The notes: generated from the sequence alone by a model not told the origin. 27,257 nt of DNA from CAZTLE01 sp964614415 (GCA_964614415.1 CAZTLE010000031.1:1-27257), one strand, 5' to 3'. Numbered from the stretch's first letter, positions 15,405-23,904 are shown. Numbers and translations: made by a program.

Positions 15405-16505
15405 ATGGTGACTGATGTAGTTAATGCGAATGAACTCACAAAAATAGCCCCTGTTTTTGGACAGCTTTCGTTCGACAACCACGAGCAAGTCGTTTTTTGC
15501 AACGACAAAGATACTGGATTAAAAGCAATAATCGGAATACAAAACACAGTGCTTGGCCCTGCTTTGGGAGGCACCCGAATGTGGAAATACAACAGCGAGT
15601 GGGACGCACTGAATGACGTGCTAAGATTGTCACGCGGAATGACGTTCAAGTCGGCCATAACCGGTCTCAATTTAGGAGGGGGTAAAGCGGTGATCATAGG
15701 TGATTCAAGAACCGAAAAGACACCGGAACTAATGCTGCGTTTTGGAGAGTTTGTACATTCCCTGGGCGGAAGATATATCACCGCCGAAGATGTAGGTATG
15801 GAAACAAGTGACATGGACCTGGTGCGTACGGTAACTCCTTATGTTACGGGTATTTCCGAAGCAAAAGGAGGCGCTGGAAACCCTTCACCTATTACGGCCT
15901 ACGGTGTGTTTATGGGGATGAAGGCTGCAGCTAAATTTGCCTTCGGAACCGATGTGCTCGAAGACCGGGTCGTGTATGTAGAAGGAATTGGAAATGTAGG
16001 GGAGGCATTAGTGGAGAACCTGTCCAATGAAGGTGCCAAAGTGTACATTTCGGATATTAACAGAGAGCGGCTTGAAGAAGTAAGCGATAAGTACTCTGCC
16101 ACTATATACGAAGGGGACAATCTCCATGCGGAAGAAATGGATATCTATGCCCCATGTGCCCTGGGCGCTACCGTGAATGACAATACCGTTCACATGCTGA
16201 AGGCCAAGGTGATTGCCGGTGCGGCAAATAACCAACTGAAAAATGAAAACCGTCACGGGATGTTGTTGCGAGAGCGGGGGATTGTGTATGCTCCCGACTT
16301 CCTGATCAATGCCGGTGGGATTATTAACGTATATGCCGAGCTGGAAAACTACGGACGCCAGGAGATCATCCGAAAGACGGAGAATATTTACAATACAACC
16401 CTTGAAATACTTACCAACGCCGAAGCCAATGATGTAACAACACATCAGGCGGCGTTCGACATTGCTCAAGCGCGCATAGATACGCGGAAAAAAGAGCAAC
16501 AGTAA
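15405..16505 (+). CDS. Leucine dehydrogenase (Glu/Leu/Phe/Val dehydrogenase family)
   Basis: This 366-residue cytoplasmic enzyme oxidatively deaminates leucine and other branched-chain amino acids with NAD, or works in reverse; it links amino-acid catabolism to 2-oxo acids. The sequence carries Lys82 (MTFKSA) and the catalytic Lys94 in GLNLGGGKAVI, catalytic Asp129 in TAEDVG, and the Rossmann motif GIGNVG (194-199). Length and motifs match Bacillus leucine dehydrogenase. It is divergent from the ABC exporter and has a good promoter of its own. The next gene, nusB, starts 75 bases downstream after a separate -7 box, so read-through is possible but not required. Valine dehydrogenase is the main alternative; the family is certain. 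Confidence 0.92.
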   Translation: MVTDVVNANELTKIAPVFGQLSFDNHEQVVFCNDKDTGLKAIIGIQNTVLGPALGGTRMWKYNSEWDALNDVLRLSRGMTFKSAITGLNLGGGKAVIIGDSRTEKTPELMLRFGEFVHSLGGRYITAEDVGMETSDMDLVRTVTPYVTGISEAKGGAGNPSPITAYGVFMGMKAAAKFAFGTDVLEDRVVYVEGIGNVGEALVENLSNEGAKVYISDINRERLEEVSDKYSATIYEGDNLHAEEMDIYAPCALGATVNDNTVHMLKAKVIAGAANNQLKNENRHGMLLRERGIVYAPDFLINAGGIINVYAELENYGRQEIIRKTENIYNTTLEILTNAEANDVTTHQAAFDIAQARIDTRKKEQQ

Positions 16506-16520
16506 GTTTACTTAATGTAC

Positions 16521-16528
16521 TATATTTG
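16521..16528 (+). promoter_or_regulatory. -7 box in the nusB leader
   Basis: TATATTTG matches the -7 consensus TAnnTTTG exactly. No TTG is found about 20 bases upstream, so the -33 half is missing or weak. A start about five bases downstream would place the transcript's first base at the foot of the following hairpin. Confidence 0.6.
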
Positions 16529-16531
16529 CAG

Positions 16532-16554
16532 CGCACAGAATCTCATTCTGTGCG
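16532..16554 (+). promoter_or_regulatory. Perfect hairpin in the nusB leader (or terminator of leucine dehydrogenase)
   Basis: CGCACAGAAT (16532-16541) pairs perfectly over ten bases with ATTCTGTGCG (16545-16554), loop CTC. It is followed by the T-rich stretch TTGTTTCTTT. Read from the leucine dehydrogenase gene it could terminate. Read from the -7 box at 16521 it would be a 5'-terminal stem of the nusB message. The sequence alone does not decide between them. Confidence 0.7.
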
Positions 16555-16580
16555 TTGTTTCTTTATAAAGTTCTTTTGAA

Positions 16581-17525
16581 ATGCTAACAAGAAGACATAT
16601 TAGGGTGAAGGTGCTGCAGTCGGTCTACGCCATGTACCAAAACGAAGCTCCCAGCCTTGATAGTCAGGAGAAGTTCCTGAAATACAGTATGGATCAGATG
16701 TTCGATCTGTACCTGGTAATGCTTCAGCTCATGATCGCGATGCGCGACCATGCCGAAGATTTTCTTGTTAGGTCTCAACAAAAGCACCTGGCTACCGATC
16801 AGGAAAAGAATCCCAGCCGAACCTTCGTGGATAATAAAGTTATTGGTCTTTTGGCCGGTAGCAAGCGCCTTTCGGATATCATCACAAAAAAGAAACTGAA
16901 TTTTTGGGCTGAGGATGATGAATATACGGCCATACTGTTCAAAAAACTAAGAGCGGAGGATTGGTATACCGAGTACCTGTCCAAAACGGATCGCTCGTTC
17001 ACCGAGGACCGGGATTTCCTCATCCGGGTTTATAAGGAAATTATAGCACCGGACGATAAGTTGTACGACTATCTCGAAGACAAAAGGCTTACCTGGCTGG
17101 ACGATTTCCCCATTGTGAATACAGCCATGGTAAAGATGCTGGGCCAGCTCTCTGCAAAGAACGTTGGATCCCGTCTACTGCCGGACCTCTACAAGAATGA
17201 GGATGACAAGGAATTTGCCATTCAGTTGTTGCGAAAAGTGATCCTTAATGACGATATGCTTACTTCGGAAATTGATGGGAAGACGCCTAATTGGGATAAA
17301 GAACGCATAGCGGAGATCGATATGATCATTCTCAAAATGGGTATTTCGGAGTTCCTGTATTTTCCATCAATTCCGGTACGCGCTACGATAAATGAATACC
17401 TCGAAATTTCCAAGGAATACTCCACTCCGAAAAGTAGTCTCTTCGTCAATGGGATTTTGGACAAATTGGTCAAGGACTACACAGAGACCGGGAAATTAAA
17501 TAAAATTGGGCGAGGCCTTAGATAA
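16581..17525 (+). CDS. nusB: Transcription antitermination factor NusB (long Bacteroidota form)
   Basis: This 314-residue protein begins with the NusB signature MLTRRHIRVKVLQSVYAMYQ and has the NusB helical bundle at the C-terminus (WDKERIAEIDMIILKMGISEFLYFPSIPVRATINEYLEISKEY, about 238-280, then FVNGILDKL). NusB pairs with NusE (S10) on boxA RNA in the antitermination complex for rRNA operons. Bacteroidota NusB is about twice the length of the E. coli protein because of extra helical sequence between the N-terminal helix and the conserved core, which is what is seen here. It heads a close group with the DUF1573 lipoprotein (52 bases downstream) and yajC. A boxA-like string GTTCTTTTGAA lies immediately before its ATG. 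Confidence 0.93.
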   Translation: MLTRRHIRVKVLQSVYAMYQNEAPSLDSQEKFLKYSMDQMFDLYLVMLQLMIAMRDHAEDFLVRSQQKHLATDQEKNPSRTFVDNKVIGLLAGSKRLSDIITKKKLNFWAEDDEYTAILFKKLRAEDWYTEYLSKTDRSFTEDRDFLIRVYKEIIAPDDKLYDYLEDKRLTWLDDFPIVNTAMVKMLGQLSAKNVGSRLLPDLYKNEDDKEFAIQLLRKVILNDDMLTSEIDGKTPNWDKERIAEIDMIILKMGISEFLYFPSIPVRATINEYLEISKEYSTPKSSLFVNGILDKLVKDYTETGKLNKIGRGLR

Positions 17526-17577
17526 AAACAAAAAAATGGCTACATTAGCCACGCTTTAAACTTAAATAAATTATCCT

Positions 17578-18069
17578 ATGAAAAGAACATTTGTAGTACT
17601 AGCTGTATTATCTGTGTTTGTTTTTACTTCTTGCAAGGAAAACGCTTCAGATAAAGTGAATGACGAAAATGTAGCTGCGGCGGCTGAGCGCGATGAGAAT
17701 GCAGGTAAGTTCCCAGTAATGACATTTCAAGAAACTGAATATGACTTCGGTACCATAGACCAGGGGACCAACGTAGAACACCTATTCAAGTTCACAAACA
17801 CCGGAGATGCTCCTTTGGTTATTGTTGACGCTAAGAGTAGCTGTGGTTGTACAGTTCCTGAGAAGCCAGAAGGCCCTATTGCTCCAGGTGAAGAAGGAGA
17901 GCTTTTGGTGAAGTTCAACGGAAGTGGTAAAAACCAGGTTAGCAAGACAGTTACCATCACCGCCAATACTCAGGCCGGGAAGGAAACTATCAAGATCAAA
18001 GCTTTTGTGAATCCTAAGGAAGGAGCTGCGGCTGCAACCACAGGAACACCTCTGAAGCAGACAAACTAA
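17578..18069 (+). CDS. DUF1573 domain lipoprotein
   Basis: This 163-residue protein has a lipoprotein signal (MKRTFVVLAVLSVFVFTSC, lipobox Cys19). Residues about 50-145 form a DUF1573 Ig-like beta domain with its hallmark wording: FGTIDQGTNVEHLFKFTNTG, then SSCGCTVPE with two cysteines (about 88 and 90), and VTITANTQAG near the end. The domain is common on Bacteroidota surface or periplasmic lipoproteins; its function is not established. A disordered Ala-rich tail follows (GAAAATTGTPL). The gene lies between nusB and yajC. A small hairpin (TGGCTA/TAGCCA at 17537-17551) sits in the gap before it. Confidence 0.9.
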   Translation: MKRTFVVLAVLSVFVFTSCKENASDKVNDENVAAAAERDENAGKFPVMTFQETEYDFGTIDQGTNVEHLFKFTNTGDAPLVIVDAKSSCGCTVPEKPEGPIAPGEEGELLVKFNGSGKNQVSKTVTITANTQAGKETIKIKAFVNPKEGAAAATTGTPLKQTN

Positions 18070-18088
18070 TATAGCTATATAGCAGTTC

Positions 18089-18376
18089 ATGGATCAGTTA
18101 ATGGGGTTTGCCCCGTATATCCTCCTATTCCTTGTTTTCTATCTGTTCCTTATCCGTCCCGGACTAAGAAAGCAGAAACAAGAGCGTAATTTCGCTAGTG
18201 AATTGAAGAAGGGAGACCGGGTTATAACCAAAAGCGGAATGCACGGGAAAGTATTGGATCTCAACGATGATGGGACCTGTATTATTGAAACCGGTGCCGG
18301 TAAAATGAAGTTCGAACGTTCTGCGATTTCCATGGAAATGAGTCAGAAGCTTAATGCTCCTGCCAAGAAAAAGTAG
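18089..18376 (+). CDS. yajC: Preprotein translocase accessory subunit YajC
   Basis: This 95-residue protein has the YajC pattern. A single N-terminal membrane helix (about 6-24, FAPYILLFLVFYLFLIRPG) is followed by the basic RKQKQERNFASELKKGDRVITKSGMHGKVLDL region, then a short beta-rich domain and a Lys-rich tail. YajC associates with SecDF in the Sec translocon at the inner membrane. It is 19 bases after the DUF1573 gene, with the palindrome TATAGCTATA (18070-18079) in between, and ends about 20 bases before a strong terminator. The GKMKFERSAIS stretch and length match the family. Confidence 0.93.
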   Translation: MDQLMGFAPYILLFLVFYLFLIRPGLRKQKQERNFASELKKGDRVITKSGMHGKVLDLNDDGTCIIETGAGKMKFERSAISMEMSQKLNAPAKKK

Positions 18377-18397
18377 CAATAACTACTGAACAAATAA

Positions 18398-18427
18398 AAA
18401 AGGCCGTCGAATTTTCGACGGCCTTTT
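18398..18427. terminator. Strong bidirectional terminator
   Basis: AAAAGGCCGTCGAA (18398-18411) pairs with TTCGACGGCCTTTT (18414-18427), giving about 13 bp closing on a tetraloop. T-runs follow on the plus strand (TTTTCTTTTT) and, by symmetry, on the minus strand (TTTTTTATTT). It ends both yajC (+) and the convergent barrel protein gene (-). Confidence 0.92.
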
Positions 18428-18446
18428 CTTTTTGCAATAAGTGTTA

Positions 18447-18977
18447 TTAGAATCGGTATCCGACGGAGAACCCACCACGTGGATACACCTCCGGACCAAT
18501 GTCATTACTTCCGAAGTATCGCCCAATACCGGCGCTTATTTCGAACACAAATCCGTTATTGCTGGTCCATTTTTGACCCACCGCGAATCCGGCTCCAAAC
18601 TGTGTCCAGTCGTCACCACTACCATCCAGGAATTCGTCTCCGGTGGCAATTCTAAGGTTTCCTTCTACAAAGAACCCCCGCGCACCGAAGTCCTGTTTGT
18701 TGAAAAAATACTGCCGGTAGTAGGGAGTAAGCGCAAAGTTCTGAAACTCCAGGTATTCACCGTCATTAAAGTTTAAGTGAAGCGCCACTCCAGCTCCCGA
18801 GTACTGACTAATCACATATTCGTAATTCACTTCGATGGCCGGTACGACCACTGCTTCGAGCACGTCGAGCCTAACTTCGTGCTTTCTTGAAGAGGCATTG
18901 TTGGATTTTGTGGATTCTTCCTGGCCGTAGGCGCCAAGAGATACTGCCATGAATAGGCATACATAAAGGTATTTCAT
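18447..18977 (-). CDS. Small outer-membrane beta-barrel protein
   Basis: From ATG 18977 the protein is 176 residues with a signal peptide ending ...SLGAYGQE (near residue 19). The rest shows alternating amphipathic beta strands (EVRLDVLEAVVVPAIEVNYEY; GFFVEGNLRIATG; WTQFGAGFAVGQKW; VFEISAGIGRYFG) and ends in GYRF, with the terminal Phe recognised by the BAM machinery. It looks like the DUF3575-type or OmpA-like eight-strand barrels of Bacteroidota. The frame stays open to 19025, but that start would put 16 polar residues before the signal peptide. It follows pepT on the same strand by 84 bases and is ended by the bidirectional terminator. Function unknown. Confidence 0.8.
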   Translation of the reverse strand: MKYLYVCLFMAVSLGAYGQEESTKSNNASSRKHEVRLDVLEAVVVPAIEVNYEYVISQYSGAGVALHLNFNDGEYLEFQNFALTPYYRQYFFNKQDFGARGFFVEGNLRIATGDEFLDGSGDDWTQFGAGFAVGQKWTSNNGFVFEISAGIGRYFGSNDIGPEVYPRGGFSVGYRF

Positions 18978-19061
18978 AGTAATTTTTAGGAGAAGATGCG
19001 ATGTATTGCCGAAGGGTTGCGTCACATAGTATGATCAATGTGTCGCAATTCTATAGGTGAC

Positions 19062-20306
19062 TTAAGAATCGCGATCACTTGCAACAAGGCGCGCAATGTT
19101 CACGATAACCTCAATGGCCTTTTGCATACTCTCTACGGGCACATATTCATAACGTCCATGAAAGTTATGTCCGCCGGCAAAAATGTTAGGGCAGGGGAGT
19201 CCCATGAAACTCAATTGAGAGCCATCGGTTCCGCCACGAATGGGTTTCACAATAGGCGTGATCCCGGCTTCCTCCATGGCTTTGTGCGCCACGTCTACTA
19301 TGTGCATAACCGGTTCGATCTTTTCCCGCATGTTGAAATACTGATCGCGGATGTCCACCGAAATGCAATTACGACCGTACTTTTCATTTATCGAATTGGC
19401 AAGTTCCTGCATCGTCCGCTTTCTTTCCTCAAACAGATCGCGGTCATGGTCACGGATTATGTACTGAAGTTTGGTTCCGTCTACTTCACCGTTGATACTG
19501 TATAAATGGAAGAACCCTTCCCGGTCTTCGGTATGTTCGGGAGTTTCCATGTGAGGCAGACCGTTTATAAATTCAGTAGCAATATACATGCTGTTGATCA
19601 TTTTCCCTTTAGCATACCCGGGATGAACGATCTTCCCCTTTACATTGATCACAGCACCTGCGGCGTTGAAATTTTCATATTCCAGTTCTCCGATCTGACT
19701 ACCGTCCATGGTATAGGCCCAGTCGGCCCCGAATTTCTCCACATCAAAGTGATGGGCACCCCTACCGATCTCTTCGTCCGGTGTGAAGCCCACCCGAATA
19801 GTTCCGTGTGGGATCTCAGGATGCTGTATGAGGTATTCCATGGCAGAGACTATTTCCGCAATACCGGCCTTGTCATCTGCACCTAGAAGGGTAGTGCCGT
19901 CGGTTGTAATAAGCGTCTGACCTTTATACAATAGGAGATCTTCAAATTCAGAGGGAGACAGGATAATGTTTTCCTTTTCATTGAGTACTATATCACCCCC
20001 GTCATAACTTTCAACAATTTGAGGAGATACGTTGGCGCCTGTAAAATCGGGCGAAGTATCAAAGTGAGCGACAAATCCTATCACCGGAACATCGTGCTCC
20101 ACATTGGATGGGAGTGTGGCCATAATGTAGGCTTTGTCATCGATGAAAACATCACTCATTCCTATGCGCTTTAGCTCTTCTGCCAGTGCATTCGCAAGAT
20201 CCCATTGCTTAGCTGTACTCGGAGTCGTTTTGCTTTCGGGATCACTCTCTGTATCGGTGGTTACGTAACGCGTAAATCGATCTATAAGGTGCTGTTTGTC
20301 TATCAT
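19062..20306 (-). CDS. pepT: Peptidase T (tripeptide aminopeptidase, M20B)
   Basis: This 414-residue cytoplasmic enzyme removes the N-terminal residue from tripeptides. The length matches E. coli PepT (408). The metal and catalytic residues of M20 are visible: His81 and Asp83 in HFDTSPD, bridging Asp144 in GADDKAG, general base and ligand Glu178/179 in TPDEEIG, Asp201 in MDGS, and the late His in GGHNFHG. The central dimerisation region with VKGKIVHPGYAKGKM is also present. It is divergent from the sugar operon across 242 bases. In this window it joins three other peptidases, consistent with peptide use. The identification is secure. Confidence 0.95.
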   Translation of the reverse strand: MIDKQHLIDRFTRYVTTDTESDPESKTTPSTAKQWDLANALAEELKRIGMSDVFIDDKAYIMATLPSNVEHDVPVIGFVAHFDTSPDFTGANVSPQIVESYDGGDIVLNEKENIILSPSEFEDLLLYKGQTLITTDGTTLLGADDKAGIAEIVSAMEYLIQHPEIPHGTIRVGFTPDEEIGRGAHHFDVEKFGADWAYTMDGSQIGELEYENFNAAGAVINVKGKIVHPGYAKGKMINSMYIATEFINGLPHMETPEHTEDREGFFHLYSINGEVDGTKLQYIIRDHDRDLFEERKRTMQELANSINEKYGRNCISVDIRDQYFNMREKIEPVMHIVDVAHKAMEEAGITPIVKPIRGGTDGSQLSFMGLPCPNIFAGGHNFHGRYEYVPVESMQKAIEVIVNIARLVASDRDS

Positions 20307-20492
20307 TGAAAATTGTATTTCCGGAATAGCTGCTAAAGTAGCTATTTTTTGTATTTCGAAAGTTGATTGAACCGCTCTTATGTAATTTCAGATATTGAAA
20401 AAAATACGCAGGTTTCATTGCGAAGTTTACAATGAGCTAACATTCCGATAACGATTTCGGTGCGGATTTCGCGGGTTTCCGGGAGGATTGAT

Positions 20493-20522
20493 TTGCAAAT
20501 TTTAGGCGTTTGGCTATTTTAG
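20493..20522 (+). promoter_or_regulatory. Candidate promoter of the sugar operon
   Basis: A TTG at 20493-20495 (within ATTTG) is spaced 19 bases from TATTTTAG (20515-20522), one mismatch from TAnnTTTG. Start of transcription would be about 20528, leaving a leader of about 20 bases before the symporter gene. No regulator gene for the operon is seen in the window. Confidence 0.5.
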
Positions 20523-20548
20523 TCCGTAACCGCTAAAAAACCAACCTT

Positions 20549-22120
20549 ATGGAAAGATTGATTAGTAACGTCGATATAACGGTAATCATTGTTTATTTTC
20601 TAATCGTTCTTTTCATCGGTTTTTGGGTGGCCCGCAAGACCAAGTCGGGTGAAGACCTTTTCCTTGGAGGAAGAACCCTTACCTGGGGTGTTATAGGTCT
20701 TTCCTTATTCGCATCCAATATATCAAGTTCAACGATCATAGGGCTTACAGGAGCAGCCTATGCCTCCGGGATTGTGCAATCGGTCTATGAGTGGATTTCC
20801 GGAATACCGCTTATCATAGCGGCGATTATATTCGTTCCGTTATACCTTAATTCAAGGGTAACGACCATTCCCGAGTTCCTTGCAAAACGTTTTGACAGGC
20901 GCTCGCAGGTCTTCTTTTCCGTAGTAACCATCTTTACGACCATCGTTGTAGAAACTGCCGGAGGGCTCTATGCGGGAGCTATTGTATTAAAGACATTCTT
21001 CCCGGATATTGTCATTTGGCAAACCTGTATTGTTCTGGCACTGGTAGCCGGTCTCTATACGGCCATGGGAGGGCTGAAAGCGGTAGTGTATACGGATACA
21101 CTTCAGGCAGTGGTCCTGATCGTGGGAAGCTCGATTCTTACCTATATATTGTTTGAAAAGATAGACTTCTCACTCGATACCATGTTGTCCTCGGCACCAG
21201 AAGGGCATTTCTCCATATACCGACCTATTGACGATGAGACCCTGCCATGGCCGGGACTCTTCCTGGGAGCTCCTTTGTTAGGCTTCTGGTACTGGTCGAC
21301 CAACCAATACATTGTACAGCGTGTTCTCGGGGCGAAGAACGTACGTCATGCACGTTGGGGTGTAATGTTGGGAGGTTTCCTGAAGCTCATACCGTTGTTC
21401 ATTATGGTAATACCTGGAGCTATGGCTATTAGCATTTACGCAGGTATTGATAACCCGGATATGGTGTATCCTACAATCGTGCTTGAAGCGTTGCCGGTAG
21501 GTCTTGTAGGTCTGGTACTCGCCGGACTCATCTCGGCCATTATGTCCAGCGTGGATTCTACGCTAAACTCGTCTTCAACGTTGATTGTTATCGACTTTAT
21601 TAAGCCGAGGAAGCCGGATATTACTCCAAAGGAAGTTGCCAAATACGGTCGTATTGCGACTTTGGTACTTATGGTTATCGCCGCCCTCTGGGCACCCATG
21701 ATTGAGAATTTCGGAGGGATCTGGGTATATCTGCAACAGATGTACACCATTTTTGTTCCACCCATCGTAGTACTATTCCTGGTAGGTGTATTCTACAAAA
21801 GAGGAAATGGGAATGGCGCATTTTGGACCTTGGTTTGCGGTACGATATTAGGAATTCTATTGTTCATACTCGGGCAGTTTGATCTATGGCCAATCCACTT
21901 TACGATCACTGCGGGAATTGTGGTGGCCATTTCGACGATCATCTTTATCGTATCGAGCAGATACGGCACACCAACACCGCCTGAGATCATACAGAACTTT
22001 ACATTTAGGAAGTCCCTGGTCAATCAGGACAACGAAGGTCTGGCATGGTATCAGGACTACCGAATTTGGGCGGCGTTGCTGTTCGTTGCCGTAGTCGCGA
22101 TCTTTATCTTATTACGTTAG
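20549..22120 (+). CDS. SSS family sodium/sugar symporter
   Basis: This 523-residue inner-membrane protein has about 14 hydrophobic segments and SLC5/SSS family motifs: SLFASNISSSTIIGLTG (about 52-68), TAMGGLKAVVYTDTLQ (about 171-186, the SSF signature), and SAIMSSVDSTLNSSSTL (about 330-346), where Ser residues of the Na2 site are expected. The family moves sugars, proline, myo-inositol and others with Na+; the resemblance to SGLT-type sugar carriers and the neighbouring GH13, MFS, GH32 and kinase genes make a sugar the likely substrate. It is the first gene of the operon, and the GH13 gene follows after 19 bases. Which sugar (sucrose, isomaltose-type, glucose or fructose) cannot be read from sequence. 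Confidence 0.92.
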   Translation: MERLISNVDITVIIVYFLIVLFIGFWVARKTKSGEDLFLGGRTLTWGVIGLSLFASNISSSTIIGLTGAAYASGIVQSVYEWISGIPLIIAAIIFVPLYLNSRVTTIPEFLAKRFDRRSQVFFSVVTIFTTIVVETAGGLYAGAIVLKTFFPDIVIWQTCIVLALVAGLYTAMGGLKAVVYTDTLQAVVLIVGSSILTYILFEKIDFSLDTMLSSAPEGHFSIYRPIDDETLPWPGLFLGAPLLGFWYWSTNQYIVQRVLGAKNVRHARWGVMLGGFLKLIPLFIMVIPGAMAISIYAGIDNPDMVYPTIVLEALPVGLVGLVLAGLISAIMSSVDSTLNSSSTLIVIDFIKPRKPDITPKEVAKYGRIATLVLMVIAALWAPMIENFGGIWVYLQQMYTIFVPPIVVLFLVGVFYKRGNGNGAFWTLVCGTILGILLFILGQFDLWPIHFTITAGIVVAISTIIFIVSSRYGTPTPPEIIQNFTFRKSLVNQDNEGLAWYQDYRIWAALLFVAVVAIFILLR

Positions 22121-22139
22121 TTGGATAAACCCCAAATCA

Positions 22140-23849
22140 ATGCTAGAATCCAAAAACCGACATGTAGATATGACGCCATCACGTGAGCATGACCGCACCT
22201 GGTGGAAAGAAAGTGTTGTATACCAAATTTATCCCAGATCCTTTAATGACTCCAACGGCGATGGCATTGGCGATTTTAATGGGATCATCGAAAAGCTGGA
22301 TCATATAAAGTCGCTGGGGGTAGACGTGATCTGGATATGCCCGGTATACATGTCTCCAAATGATGATAACGGTTATGATATAAGTGATTACAGAAGGTTC
22401 TTACCGGAGTTCGGTACCGAAGAAGAGTTCTCTGCGCTACTTGATGGTATACATGCCCGGGGAATGAAACTGATTATGGACCTGGTTCCTAATCACACTT
22501 CCGATGAGCATGCCTGGTTTGAGGCCTCCCGAAGTTCCAAAGACAACCCCTACAGGGATTATTATATATGGCGACCCGGAAAAAATGACGGACCTCCGAA
22601 TAACTGGAAATCCATTTTCGGTGGCAGTGCCTGGCAATACGACGAGGTGACCAGGGAGTACTACCTGCACCTATTTACCCGAAAGCAGCCCGATCTCAAC
22701 TGGGAAAACCCGAAAGTTCGTAAGGAGATACAGGATGTGGTACGTTATTGGCTGGACAAAGGAATCGACGGTTTTAGAATGGACGTGGTCTCCCTGATCT
22801 CAAAGCGGCCCGGTTTACCGGATTCCCATACCGATGATTTCAATGTGATGTTTAAAGAGTACTATGCAAATGGTCCTCGCGTACATGAGTTCCTTAGGGA
22901 ACTACATCAGGAAGTACTGCAACACTATGATATAATGACCGTGGGTGAAGGCCCGGGGATTGATTTGGACAATGCTTTAGACTATGTGGGAAAGGATCGC
23001 CAGGAGTTGCAAATGGTGTTTCATTTTGGGCATATGTTCCTGGACTGCGGTCCCGGAGGAAAATACGATCCGATTCCCGTTTCACTACCTCAGTTCAAGC
23101 AGGTATTCGGAGAATGGGATGAAAAATTAAAAGGTAAAGGCTGGGGAAGCGTGTTCCTGGGAAATCATGACTTCAGTCGAATGGTGTCGCGCTTTGGCGA
23201 CGATGGTGCCTTTCACAAAGAATCGGCCAAGTTGCTTTGTACACTGCTTCTCACCATGCGCGGAACTCCGTTTATCTATCAGGGAGATGAAATCGGCATG
23301 ACCAATGTGGCCTATGACTCCATAGAGGATTATGACGACGTTGAAACATTAAACAACTGGAAGGAAGCTCAGGAGGCCGGTAAGGACATGGATCAGTTTA
23401 TGAAGCTGGTACACGATATAAGTCGGGATAATGCACGAACGCCTGTACAATGGACGGAAGGAGCGAATGGTGGATTCTCTTCGGGTACGCCATGGATCAA
23501 AGTGAATCCGAACTTCGTGCATATTAATGTGGCGTCCAACGAGGGAGATGACGATTCTATTCTCAATTATTATCGTGAGATGGTGGCTTTTAGAAAGGCG
23601 AATGATGTATTTGTCTATGGAGAATATGAATGCCTGAATCCGGAACATCCTTCCCTTTATGCGTATCGTCGTTGGGACGATAAATCCGAATTTCTGGTAT
23701 TGCTTAATTTTTCTGATGAGACGCAACTATGGCAAGGGGCCGGAGACGAATCATCGTATTATTTGGCCAAAACCAATATGGTGAACAATGGGACTCTTTT
23801 TGAGCTCGCACCCTGGCAGGCTAAAGTGCTCCAAAGAATCGGGGAGTAA
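22140..23849 (+). CDS. GH13 alpha-glucosidase (oligo-1,6-glucosidase-like)
   Basis: This 569-residue protein has no signal peptide, so it works in the cytoplasm. The (beta/alpha)8 GH13 domain begins at WWKESVVYQIYPRSFNDSNGDG (about 21-42). The conserved regions are DLVPNHTS (114-121), DGFRMDVV (210-217, nucleophile Asp215), TVGEGPG (acid/base Glu270) and GNHDFSR (stabiliser Asp344), followed by GTPFIYQGDEIGM. The residue after the nucleophile is Val216. In yeast isomaltase and related enzymes Val at this place goes with alpha-1,6 preference and Thr with alpha-1,4. The enzyme therefore more likely cleaves isomaltose- or sucrose-type glucosides than maltose. A C-terminal beta domain (about 480-569) completes the fold. 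It is 19 bases after the symporter, which may supply its substrate. Start 22140 is preferred, with Met11 as an alternative. Confidence 0.92.
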   Translation: MLESKNRHVDMTPSREHDRTWWKESVVYQIYPRSFNDSNGDGIGDFNGIIEKLDHIKSLGVDVIWICPVYMSPNDDNGYDISDYRRFLPEFGTEEEFSALLDGIHARGMKLIMDLVPNHTSDEHAWFEASRSSKDNPYRDYYIWRPGKNDGPPNNWKSIFGGSAWQYDEVTREYYLHLFTRKQPDLNWENPKVRKEIQDVVRYWLDKGIDGFRMDVVSLISKRPGLPDSHTDDFNVMFKEYYANGPRVHEFLRELHQEVLQHYDIMTVGEGPGIDLDNALDYVGKDRQELQMVFHFGHMFLDCGPGGKYDPIPVSLPQFKQVFGEWDEKLKGKGWGSVFLGNHDFSRMVSRFGDDGAFHKESAKLLCTLLLTMRGTPFIYQGDEIGMTNVAYDSIEDYDDVETLNNWKEAQEAGKDMDQFMKLVHDISRDNARTPVQWTEGANGGFSSGTPWIKVNPNFVHINVASNEGDDDSILNYYREMVAFRKANDVFVYGEYECLNPEHPSLYAYRRWDDKSEFLVLLNFSDETQLWQGAGDESSYYLAKTNMVNNGTLFELAPWQAKVLQRIGE

Positions 23850-23856
23850 TGGCCGC

Positions 23857-23874
23857 GTCAAACTAATTTTTGAC
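23857..23874. promoter_or_regulatory. Dyad upstream of the MFS gene
   Basis: GTCAAA (23857-23862) and TTTGAC (23869-23874) form a perfect 6+6 dyad in the 55-base gap between GH13 and the MFS carrier, the longest gap in the operon. It overlaps a TAATTTTTG string that resembles a -7 box with one extra T. It could be an operator or an internal promoter; the evidence is weak. Confidence 0.3.
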
Positions 23875-23904
23875 TAACTTCAACCGCAACTAAAACCAAT
23901 CTAT

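Noticed and set aside
17537..17551. Hairpin TGGCTA/TAGCCA as a nusB terminator
   Set aside because: The A-run lies before it and no T-run follows on the plus strand, and the downstream gene appears to be in the same transcript; it would only terminate minus-strand transcription, where no gene is present.
18070..18079. Palindrome TATAGCTATA before yajC as an operator
   Set aside because: Ten AT-rich bases in a 19-base gap inside a probable operon; too short and too likely by chance.
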